DNA from: Candidozyma auris
Lineage: Eukaryota; Ascomycota; Pichiomycetes; Serinales; Metschnikowiaceae
Length of the DNA: 64,000 bases
Assembly: GCF_003013715.1 (NCBI RefSeq)
Contig: NC_072813.1
Coordinates: 2,480,001 to 2,544,000 of the forward strand
Reading direction: 5' to 3'
Below, piece after piece: positions 1 through 8,866 of this stretch (positions are counted from its first letter, which is position 1; each line of letters opens with the position of its first letter). Position numbers and translations under genes: made by a program. Below the pieces are notes generated by a model. That model made no database searches, was not told the DNA's origin, and saw only the letters and a program-made list of their open reading frames with translations.

Positions 1-1641
1 GGTGGCCTCTGCATTGAACTGTTTCATCATCTCAGTATACTCCTTGTAAGCGAGGTTGAAGTTGACATGCGGAGTGTCTGCTTTGGCGATCCAGCGAGCT
101 GCGGCTATGGAAAGCAACAACTCAGTGTTCGATAATGACTTGACAATTGACTGGACGGGGCTGTGAGATTGCATCAGTAGATACTCCGCTGCTTTACCAT
201 CGTCTAGAAACGGGCTTCCGGGAGTAATGAGCGACACAGGTAACATGAAGCAGTTATTGAACTGCTGGTATTTTTTGGTGGAGAAGAATATGCGATACAC
301 CACCCTAGTGAGCTGGGAGGGGCGGCTGAAGGCTTCGTCTACCTTTTCATTCCATTGTATGGGGTATTGTTTGTCCTTGAAATTTTCCATCGCAGTTGGG
401 TGAACTAGTAGAGATAGTTTTGCGTTATTCCAAAACTCCTCGATTGATGAGGATTCATGAGTTGTGATCATTCGTTGACTAAATCTGCTTCGAACACGCT
501 TTTCTAGTAGCTCTCTCGTTGTTATCTTGGTGCTTATACCAAGCACACAAATAGGTACCTTTGAGCTTTGTGATAGATCGAAAAGGTTATATAGGAGAGT
601 CTGCTTCGTTGAACCTGTAAAGCGCTCTATCTCATCAATCACAAACACTATGGGGGTGCCTCCTGGCGTTTTAGAGTCAAGCGCTAGTAAAATATTGGTG
701 AACGTGTCGCTGATAGCACGCTGCTCAAACGTCCTTTTGTTAGCGTCGTCAGAGGTGGCATTGACATCTAACTGACGCGCTATTTCTCTCAAGGCTAGTT
801 TATCATCACTGTGATGGGTAGCATTGAGTTTGACGGTGATGAACAGCCTGCCATATTGCTTCTGAAGGTTCTCTAGGGCTCGATTGACCACCAATGACTT
901 TCCTGTACCTCTTGGTCCGATAAGAAGCCCCGAAGTGCCTTCTCCGTCGCAAATTGTGTGCTGTAGCATCTTATAGATCTCTTTGTATGTGGGTGCAAGC
1001 AGACACTCATCGAAGAAGGGGAAGTCTCTACCAGTAAGCTGAGACATTATGATTCGCTTCATGAGCTCAATGTCGCCGGCGTTGCCGTCAGACAGCGAAT
1101 CTAGCGCCCTGTGTTTGTTCTCATTACCGTCTTGAACATTTTTCTCTGGGACCTCTTCCTTGAAATTCTTTTGACCGTCTGGTCCCACCTGATCCGCTGA
1201 TCTTCCACTATTCAAAGTCTGTGCAGCACCTTCGTTGGTACCAGCAGCATTCGCTCCTTCGTGTGGCATCATAGGTATTAATTTGACCCGTTTCTTAGGT
1301 TTTTTCTCATTCGCCTCACGCAACTCTTGGATTCCCGTGAGAAGGACCCTCTTCTTTGGTCTTTGCTCGATCTCTCTCGCCTGCTTGAGCTCCTCGATGC
1401 CTGAAAGAACTAGTCGTTTGCGAGGCTTAATTACCGGCCCCGCATCAACTTCAACCTTAGGTTTTGGCGCTGAATCTACCTCGGGGGCATCAAAGAAGAG
1501 CTCTTCCTCAGAACTGAGTTCGTCCACGGTGCGAGGTTTCCTCTCACTCTGAAGCCGCTGCACAAATTTATCACGTTTCAATTCCTCGAGCAGAGCTCTC
1601 TTGATGGAATTGAACTCCCCGGTGAAGTCCAGGTATGACAT
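1..1641 (-). CDS. ORC4: Origin recognition complex subunit 4 (3' end cut by window edge)
   Basis: This encodes an AAA+ ATPase-fold subunit of the origin recognition complex, which binds replication origins in the nucleus and helps load MCM helicase. The first 547 codons are present; the C-terminal winged-helix end lies outside the window. Walker A (GPRGTGKS) is at about residues 242-249 and Walker B (IVFVIDEIE) at 331-339, followed by the expected ORC4 region. The start is the ATG at 1641, giving MSYLDFTGEF. The first 190 residues are charged and probably disordered, and they carry a motif of the form PxKRVxLxGIxEL repeated about three times near residues 72-123. The gene is divergent from the flavoprotein at 2574. 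The family call is firm; the role of the repeats is unknown. Confidence 0.9.
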   Translation of the reverse strand, partial: MSYLDFTGEFNSIKRALLEELKRDKFVQRLQSERKPRTVDELSSEEELFFDAPEVDSAPKPKVEVDAGPVIKPRKRLVLSGIEELKQAREIEQRPKKRVLLTGIQELREANEKKPKKRVKLIPMMPHEGANAAGTNEGAAQTLNSGRSADQVGPDGQKNFKEEVPEKNVQDGNENKHRALDSLSDGNAGDIELMKRIIMSQLTGRDFPFFDECLLAPTYKEIYKMLQHTICDGEGTSGLLIGPRGTGKSLVVNRALENLQKQYGRLFITVKLNATHHSDDKLALREIARQLDVNATSDDANKRTFEQRAISDTFTNILLALDSKTPGGTPIVFVIDEIERFTGSTKQTLLYNLFDLSQSSKVPICVLGISTKITTRELLEKRVRSRFSQRMITTHESSSIEEFWNNAKLSLLVHPTAMENFKDKQYPIQWNEKVDEAFSRPSQLTRVVYRIFFSTKKYQQFNNCFMLPVSLITPGSPFLDDGKAAEYLLMQSHSPVQSIVKSLSNTELLLSIAAARWIAKADTPHVNFNLAYKEYTEMMKQFNAEAT

Positions 1642-2573
1642 CGGAGAAGGTGGTTTTTGTTGATAGTCAAGTTCGCGCGCAGGTTATGTTGATAGCTTGG
1701 AGTAGTATGATGGAAGGAAGAGTGGGGAGCTTTTAAGACAAGGGAATCAAGAGGAAGCTCACTGTGTTCGAACAACTTCATGTATTTATTTGCCTTCCAA
1801 TTATATTCAAATGACTTGGTTCAACGGGCGTTGTGAGAACCGCTTGAGGCTCACTTTGCAGCCATCTACCGCTTCAGAGGCTTTGGGGACAGCCAAGTGC
1901 GCAGTGACCAACGAGATCCAAGAAGAGCCACTTTTGGAGCTTTGAAAAGTTGCAAAAATGCTGTGTAATCTGTGCATGCTGGGCAGACAAGCAATGTCTG
2001 GGTGCTATTTGGCGTCGTATTAGGAAATGAGAAGAGCAATGCTGAGCCACAACTACAAGACAATCACTTCACCGAATTGATCTTGATGATCTCATCTTGT
2101 TGTTTTGGTAAACTTCGTATGATATTTTCCACACCGGCAGCGTCGAGTCTCATTTCGCAACCACTTACCGAAATCCTGAAGCAAGGCGTTAGCTAACCCC
2201 TGATAAAGAAATAAAAGAAAAAGAAAAAAAAACGAAAGAATCCGTCAACATATCCAAATTATCTACCTTTGAAACTCAGTTTACATTTCTTGTATTCCTA
2301 ATTTAATCAACGCCTTTGGCCTTGACTTTCCAGTGGGTGCAGTCGCAGCAATTCGTGGGGTCCCAAATACCACTCTCGTCATCACCACAACAACTATTTT
2401 GCCCATCAGCTTTGCCAACTCACATGACCAAAGTCAATTGTGTTTAAAAAACCGCTTTGTTGCTGTTCACTTTTTTCTCCCACTGCTCACTTCGCTTCCT
2501 CCTCCTCTGCCCTTGTTCAAGTGACCTGCGCGTTATCAAACCTCCCTCAATATCACCCACTCTTCTTCTTCCA
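1642..2573. other. Divergent intergenic region ORC4 / PNPOx-like
   Basis: This 0.93 kb stretch is the shared promoter region of two divergent genes. It holds one ATGGCTGCRAA site (1855-1865) and an A-rich tract near 2218-2235. The short open frames here lack recognisable domains and look like chance ORFs. Confidence 0.6.
1855..1865 (-). promoter_or_regulatory. ATGGCTGCRAA motif, copy 1
   Basis: Reads ATGGCTGCAAA on the minus strand, about 214 bp upstream of the ORC4 start. It is a member of the dispersed intergenic motif set; the bound factor is unknown. Confidence 0.55.
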
Positions 2574-3119
2574 ATGAGCAACCCTTCACCTGACCGCGAG
2601 CTTCGGTTGCCTGAGCATGTCACCAAGTTGCTCAAGCTGAAACGCTATGTCCATTTGGCAACAGCCAAGGACAACGTTCCTCATGCTTCCTTGATGAACT
2701 ACACGTACTATCTGAAGAACGAAACCCCATACATCATCCTCAGCACCCCAAGAGACACAACGAAATACCGCAACATCGAGTCGAATCCTCATGTGTCGCT
2801 TTTAATCCACGACTGGGTTGCTGGCGACGACGAATTGGCTCCCTCGGGGAGAAGAAACTCTTTATATGAGCTATTGGCAAACATGAACAAGGCTGAGATC
2901 AGAAGCGTTTCGGTGATGCTCAACGGAAGGGCCCGCATCATAGACCCTGCCTCCGAGGACTATAAGTTCTACAAGTCGTTGCATTTGAACAACACTTTGG
3001 TCGACGAGGCTCAGGCGGAGACGTTCATCCAGAATGAGAACAATAGCGTTGTCTTGATCACGGTCGACTCGTGCCAGATCACAAACACAAACAACGAGGT
3101 CCAGACATATGAGCTGTGA
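2574..3119 (+). CDS. PNPOx-like FMN-binding split-barrel protein (YLR456W/YPR172W type)
   Basis: This 181-residue protein resembles the pyridoxamine-phosphate-oxidase-like flavoprotein family represented in S. cerevisiae by YLR456W and YPR172W. Visible features are the N-terminal helix LPEHVTKLLKLKRYVHLAT, the strand region PHASLMNYTYYL, the segment PYIILSTPRDTTKYRNIESN typical of the FMN-binding barrel, and a C-terminal strand VVLITVDSCQIT. The in-frame reading continues upstream to 2457 only through a non-ATG start, so the ATG at 2574 (MSNPSPDRELRLPEH) is preferred. Biochemical activity is not established for these yeast proteins, so I make no substrate call. The tRNA-His gene follows 39 bp downstream on the other strand. 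Confidence 0.8.
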   Translation: MSNPSPDRELRLPEHVTKLLKLKRYVHLATAKDNVPHASLMNYTYYLKNETPYIILSTPRDTTKYRNIESNPHVSLLIHDWVAGDDELAPSGRRNSLYELLANMNKAEIRSVSVMLNGRARIIDPASEDYKFYKSLHLNNTLVDEAQAETFIQNENNSVVLITVDSCQITNTNNEVQTYEL

Positions 3120-3158
3120 CCAGCATAAATAGGACTAATATATGGAATGCAAAAAGAT

Positions 3159-3230
3159 TGCCGGCCCCAGGAATCGAACCTGGGTTTGTTCGGCCACAAC
3201 GAACTGTACTAACCACTATACTAGACCGGC
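3159..3230 (-). tRNA. tRNA-His (GUG anticodon)
   Basis: A 72-nt cloverleaf on the minus strand. The acceptor stem starts GCCGGTC and ends GGCCGGCA (discriminator A), the D-arm contains TAGTATAGTGGTTAGTAC, the anticodon loop is TTGTGGC with GTG, and the T-arm contains GGTTCGATTCC. There is no intron. It closely resembles the S. cerevisiae tRNA-His layout. The extra G at position -1 is added after transcription in eukaryotes, and no CCA is encoded. Confidence 0.95.
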
Positions 3231-3481
3231 TTACTGGTTGAGTGATATGAGGCGTAAGATAATATGTCACAGTTGGTTTAGTGCCTAAATCTACGATAAT
3301 CTTACGTATTTTGGATCATATATTTAAAGTAAGCTCAAATACCGACCGAAAATGCAATAAGACACCAAAAAGTGACCTTGTAGACCCTCAATTAATGTAT
3401 TCAACAAACTGATAAATAAAGAGAAAATGAAATCGCCGAAAAATTAAATTAAAATCAGAGAGGCATACCAATTCAAGCCGA

Positions 3482-4249
3482 CTACAAGTTGGCCTTTTCA
3501 GTGGCCATGGCCTTCTGTCTTATTGGAAGACTGGCAATGAGTTTGGTCCACTCATACAAGTGCGGGAAGGCCTCCTCGAGCTTGACATTCAAGCCCAAAT
3601 TCTTCGCTCTTACTGGGTCGCTGAAAAGATCTTGAACAATAGGGTACTCAAGAATAATGTCTGCGCCCGTCAACTTATCACCGACGAAAAAGCCCCCTTC
3701 CTTCTTCGCCAACGTGTCTTCCAAAAAGTTGAGGTTGGTCTTGAGTCTCTTTACGTAGTACTCTGAGTTCATCTTGGAGACAATGAATTTCACGAGGTAC
3801 TTGGCTGGCCATGGGGCACGCTGACAGGCAACCTCCCCTACAATCATTGAAACAAGGTGTGGCTGCAAACTGCCTTCAGCAAAGTGCAAATAGTATCCCA
3901 CTTTCTCCTTGTCGGCCTCAGAGTCCGGAATCAACTTGCCCTTATGGTCGTAGTGGTCGATCACATACTGGATGATATGCCCACTCTCGGCAAGAGTAAG
4001 GGGCTCGGAAGAGCCCTCCTTGAATATTTGCAACACCGGAGACATTCCTGTGGGGAACACATTCAAGAGCTCCTTGGGGGCAGTAACGCCGTGAACTCTG
4101 TGGTACACTTTCAACTCGAAGTCGAGCTCGAGTTCCTCCAAGAGCCACACTATTCTCAGCGCCCTAGAGTTGGTGAGACTAAGGTTAGGATGCAATTGAC
4201 ATGACGTATCAGATGTAACATACTAATGGAGAAGAAATTTGTCTGGCAT
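3482..4249 (-). CDS. GTT1: Glutathione S-transferase (GTT1-like), with a 45-nt 5' intron
   Basis: Glutathione S-transferase of the fungal GTT1 type, which conjugates glutathione to electrophiles. The open frame of exon 2 has no ATG upstream; it runs back only to a TTG and then a stop. An exon 1 of 26 nt (4249-4224) starting at an ATG, followed by an intron at 4223-4179, gives a 240-residue protein beginning MPDKFLLHYLTNSRALR. That restores the thioredoxin-fold N-terminus expected for the family (LxNSRAxRxxWLLEEL). Further family features are PTGMSPVL and LAESGHIIQY (glutathione site region) and the C-terminal helical domain with GGFFVGDKLTGADI (N-capping box). The 5' splice site is GTATGT, with branch-like CCTAAC and acceptor TTAG. 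The family call is strong; the intron is inferred from splice signals plus family alignment. The symbol is by resemblance. Confidence 0.85.
4179..4223 (-). other. Spliceosomal intron in the GST gene
   Basis: A 45-nt intron on the minus strand: GTATGT donor at 4223, CCTAAC branch-point-like sequence and TTAG acceptor ending at 4179. Only about 6 nt separate the branch A from the acceptor G. Removing it joins codon TA|T (Tyr) and keeps the frame. Confidence 0.75.
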
Positions 4250-6204
4250 TGTTGAATTTGTTTAATTTACTTTGATCAGAATATTGTGTGGAAAAACTAA
4301 TCAAAATGGTGCTTCAAAATGAATACTTGTGGAGAGATATCCATACGGCTGACCTTCGGCAAACGCTATATTGGGCAAACGTTATAATTAGCCGCACCGC
4401 CCCTTGCTTTGAGACTCGTAAAATACGACCAAAAAAAGGCGATACGGCTGATAGTAATTCTCCCCTCATGGCGGCTTTGGCCGAGGTTACCAATGAAGCG
4501 CTTTTGCTAGTGCAGGTGGATGCGAATTGCCATTAGGGAGATAAGAAGACGAACTGTCGACTACATAATTATAGTGAGAAGAATCTTTTGGCTAGAATCG
4601 AGAAGCACTTTGTTTTTTAAGACGCCAAAAAAAACGGGGGAGGGTTTGAATTTATTCAGTCGTGTGTGTGGCTTTTGGTAAAGATGTTTCTGATGACTTT
4701 GGGAGATACATGAAGCTGATAAAGGACCTTATTCTTGTGCGATCCAATATTTCAACCATTGCTCTAATGTTTGAAGCGTAAAGAGATATGGTTGTACACA
4801 CAAAGCCTTTTGTTTACTGTTTCATAGAGATGTACCAAAGAGCTATCATGGCCCTTTAAAAAAGCGATCTCAATAGTAGTCAGAGCTTCCAAATGAAGTG
4901 TAGCAGGTCAAGACCTTTGCAGAACGACATACAAACACGTACAAGAATTTTGTTCGAAGTTACGGTACATCAATCAAAAGCACCTTTTGTTCTGAGGTTG
5001 GTTAGAGGTAGTAGTATGGCTGGAAGTTTGAATTTGAACGATGCCCAATTTATATTTCAAAGTGTCGTTTCTAACACCGTTTCCACGGTATTCACTCGTA
5101 GGAATCGTTCAACATACCTCGTGGAGACAAAGCGATGTCACTTCCCACTTTATTGCTACATTCACACTACCAGAAAAAGCCCAGTTGGATGAAGTTATCA
5201 AAATGATGTTTTTTTAAGCAACAGCTTGAGTAAGAAGGTAGATATTAAATAAGTTTTAGAAGCTCAAATTCCGGAGTAGTGGTTCTTGTTATCATCTCCC
5301 CTAGTGGAACAAAGAAGTATGTTGTGTCAGAGTCTCTTTATACAACTCGGGATAACGGGTTTCCCTGACACTGAAAGCACTTCTCTAGTATAAAATCTGA
5401 CCTGCAAAATCACATTACTGAGGGCAGTATCCTGTGAACATATCCCTAGCATACATACACCATATTGAACCCTTCTCGTCATACACTATTGAGATATAAA
5501 GGAATCAAACGTCATCTGAATGAATTTTGAGCACCACATCAAAGTCCTCGTTGGCAAATTTAAAAACTAGTCTGAGCCGACGGTGTTGAACAGCGAAGTA
5601 TTACTGAGACGAAAACTCTATTCGGCCGAGTTCGGTGATGGGCTTGGACTCTTAGCCGTGGTCAACGTGCCTGTTCAGCGATGACGATGACACCAGTGCA
5701 TAGAGACAAAGAAGCGGGTACAGCGTCTTGAGTAACAAAATTGATCATATTTCTTTCCATTGGAACTGAGTTTCTTTGAACATCAGATATGAGCAATTCG
5801 GACATGAAAGTAAAATTCTCGAAAGACTGCTAGTATAGGTCCACGACACAATGTCAATCGTTAATCTAAAAAAGATAACACCATAAGTAAGCTAAGCATC
5901 AAAAGGCTTCAATCACTCTGCATCTGGCCACAAGTCGTGAAATTTCGGGTATTTGCAACCACTACGATGAAGTGTAGACATCTACACAACTACACATTTC
6001 TGCTTGATTAAATCCATTCATAATTACACAAATCTGACTACACCAACACGCCAGCAAACACAAACCTGCTGAAGGTACTAGCAAGTTCTGAATGTCTATC
6101 TGATGCAAATTTACGCAGGTGGGAAGAGATGGGTGGGTATCGTAACACGTAGCGCTGGAGCTCCAGTATTTGCATGGCCGTCTGCTTGGAAAGAAACAGA
6201 CTGC
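4250..6204. other. Gene-free region upstream of GST / downstream of CYSTM gene
   Basis: Almost 2 kb without a convincing gene. Short frames near 4288-4536 and 4893-5192 have no recognisable domain, and the first starts with GTG. I saw no tRNA, rRNA or snRNA signature. It serves as the GST promoter region and the 3' region of the CYSTM gene; nothing else is identifiable. Confidence 0.5.
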
Positions 6205-6567
6205 TTAGAAAAGCATGTCCAAAGTACAGCACACACACAAACCTGCCAAACAGGCCATCAAGCAGCTCTCGTTACCGCTCGACTGCTTCTGCTGAACATA
6301 GTACTGCTGTTGTGGTTGCTGCTGGTAGTATCCTCCTTGAGGGTACCCGTAGCCACCCTGAGGAGGAGGACCACCGTAGCCTTGCTGAGGGTAGCCGCCG
6401 TAGCCCTGCTGATGGTGGCCACCACCTAAGAAACCTCTTTGGTCGTATTGGGGTTGACCCTGGGGCTGGTAACCGGCTGACCTGGCGCCAGAGGGCTCAT
6501 CGGTCACTTGCGGTTGTTTACTGTCAGACCAGTTTGGAGGAGGGCCAGTGGGAGGGTTGTAGGACAT
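6205..6567 (-). CDS. CYSTM-domain small membrane protein (YDL012C/YBR016W type)
   Basis: A 120-residue protein starting MSYNPPTGPPPNW. Residues about 30-95 form a low-complexity Gly/Tyr/Gln/Pro region with repeated GYGG/QQGY units. The last 20 residues are a cysteine-rich hydrophobic tail (CLMACLAGLCVCC) matching the CYSTM module, a C-terminal cysteine-rich transmembrane segment. Proteins of this type in yeast (YDL012C, YBR016W) are associated with the plasma membrane, and the tail is probably palmitoylated (inference). The S. cerevisiae YDL012C gene has an intron; none is needed here. The exact cellular role is not known. Confidence 0.8.
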   Translation of the reverse strand: MSYNPPTGPPPNWSDSKQPQVTDEPSGARSAGYQPQGQPQYDQRGFLGGGHHQQGYGGYPQQGYGGPPPQGGYGYPQGGYYQQQPQQQYYVQQKQSSGNESCLMACLAGLCVCCTLDMLF

Positions 6568-8866
6568 GATGAGAAGAAGTAGGGAGAATTGGGAAAGTTG
6601 ATTTGATTAACACCAAGAAATTAACCGGGCCGGCGCTTGTGTGCAGGCCAGAGACGTTTACCAAAGGCCCAACTCAAGCGATCAAGTGAGGATTTCTTTG
6701 AGTGAAGTTCTGCAGCCGGTAGAGGAAGCGCTCTGGACGTTGATATTTAGAACTTTGGGTCTCTTTGTTTCTTTGACAGTTCGTTCGGGATTTTGGCACT
6801 TTCTCTTTGTCCTCCTTGCTCCAGTCACTTTTGGGTGCAAAAAATGCGACTAGTCAGCCTGGAGGCGAAGCAAGCGTGAGTGATCAAAGTGATAAGCGCT
6901 AGGCTCGAGGCGTGAGCAGTGGCAAAGCCGAGGCACCGAGTCATCTTGAATGGTGTTGGAATTGTATGGACGTCGGAATTCCTCAGATGCTAGAAATTTA
7001 GGTGATAGTAGCCTTCTGGGGAAACCTATTATTGTGCCAGGCAAAAACTCACGGCGGGATGAAAAGTATGCGAAATGGAGTTAGCATGGATTTGTTAGAG
7101 GTTGGGACCTGGGTTGTGCACCTGGCAGTTTTCAAGGGATTTTGATGTTGTGTACTAATCCACTTCCAGCTCTTCGTTGAAAATATTATTCATTTTTGTT
7201 ATTTCCAACATCCATGGTGGCATGCTCACTGAGAAGGGCTTCTCATGGTAAGCCTTGACCCCAGATATTAATGGCTGCAAAATTGGATTTCACGAGGTGC
7301 GACAAGATGTGGCAGCCAAACATGCAACAGTTGACACACACCAAGTTTTGAAATTCTTTATGATCCAGCATTTGCCTTTATTGTGGAATAAGGCGGAAAT
7401 AAAAAAAAATAAATAACTTGCTTGAAGAAAACGACCATTGATGATGCCCGGTTCAGCGAGTTGGCTCTGAGATCTAATTCACCATGAGCCTGTAGATGTG
7501 ATTGCGTGGAAAGTCGTTCAGGTTTGGAGGATGCAGACCAGCAAACGTTACTATATGGAACGTGAAATTCAAAGGCTCTACCAGCGCCCAATCTAAATAT
7601 AGTTCAACAAAAGCTGCAGCTTCCATGACAAAATTGATTGCCCTCCTAGTCTAGCACAAATTTGATCTCATCATACATCACACAGAGCATCGTAGGCCAG
7701 TGAAATGATTGAAACAACAAGTCGAGAATTGTGACATGTAGGTGGGCAAATACTGAATAAAAAATGCTCAAGATTTCACTGAAGCTAGTTGCAAGGATTT
7801 ATGGAAGCAGGATGAAAAAAGAGGACACTCTCGAGGCTTCTTTATGGACTTCCAAGGCAAATCACGCTTTAAAGCAGAAAATTAAACCGGGTGAAAGCTC
7901 CAAGGCAATTAAACTTGCACTGTAAAAAGTCCTAGATTTGTCTGAGTCTAATTTTATGGAGATAGATGGATATAGTGCCATATTGCTCACTCCTGAAAGG
8001 TCAATGATCGTACGACATTCCACGCTCTGTGATGAGAGTCAAAAACAATGCAATTAAAAAGAATAACCTACCTAAGCCACCTGTTATCGCTATTCAAGCA
8101 CTGTCCCTTTTCATATCTCTGGCGCATAGCAGTTGGGTTTAGAGCGATGCTTAACCACGATTTACCGTCACGAAAGAATGCTTGGCCTCGGAAAAAATTA
8201 GCTGTCGCCGAATTAATGCTTGGCTACTTAGCCGAAACCAAGCCTGGCGTTCGCAAAATCAAGCTGCTTTTGTTCCAAAGATAGCAGAAAAACTTGTGAT
8301 ATTTTTGAGAGCCACAATTCCAGTGTGGCTATCAGCCATGCGATCGCCGCGAGCATATTGCAATTACACGTGCCACTATCAGCACGAACACTATAGACCT
8401 AACAAGGGAACAAGGCCTCTAAGGCAAACAATTTTACCATTTCGGCAGGGGGTATACAGTAGCCCGTTATTAAGCGGTGCTTTGCAATCCTTATCAGTTC
8501 CACTTTTCCACCCGGTTACGAGCGCGCGCACAGCACCTGTCAAGGTTTCCCGGGAGTTTCTCGGCACACTACGGTAGTTAAAATACGAAAACTGATGTAC
8601 ACATAAATGCAGCACTAGACTACTCGCCTGCCGAATTTCTATGTTTTTAGTGGTGCGTGGCCTCGTTTGTTGACCACCTACAAAGTTCTTATCTCTGTCT
8701 ACCTGCACACAGCCGGCCCCGTTTATGCTTCTGTGCGTCAAAAAAGTATGGCAGATGGGCAATTTGCAATTCCCAATTTCAATGCCTAATTTAAGGCCCC
8801 GACATGCTTCGATTTACTTAAACCGTGACTTTACTTCTGGATCTTTGATCCTCCCCAAATATCAAA
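6568..8866. other. Divergent intergenic region CYSTM / OPT transporter
   Basis: 2.3 kb between divergent genes, with one ATGGCTGCRAA site at 7271. Open frames near 7358-7591, 8048-8284 and 8182-8762 overlap each other on both strands and lack domains. The length suggests an extended regulated promoter for the peptide transporter. No RNA gene was seen. Confidence 0.5.
7271..7281 (+). promoter_or_regulatory. ATGGCTGCRAA motif, copy 2
   Basis: Reads ATGGCTGCAAA (followed by ATT), between CYSTM (start 6567, minus) and OPT (start 8867). Confidence 0.55.

Noticed and set aside
3482..4195. GST reading frame starting at TTG 4195
   Set aside because: Gives an N-terminus that does not match the family; the spliced model from the ATG at 4249 does.
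5560..5700. 5S rRNA or other structured RNA candidate
   Set aside because: No 5S internal promoter boxes or recognisable helices; nothing beyond local GC content.
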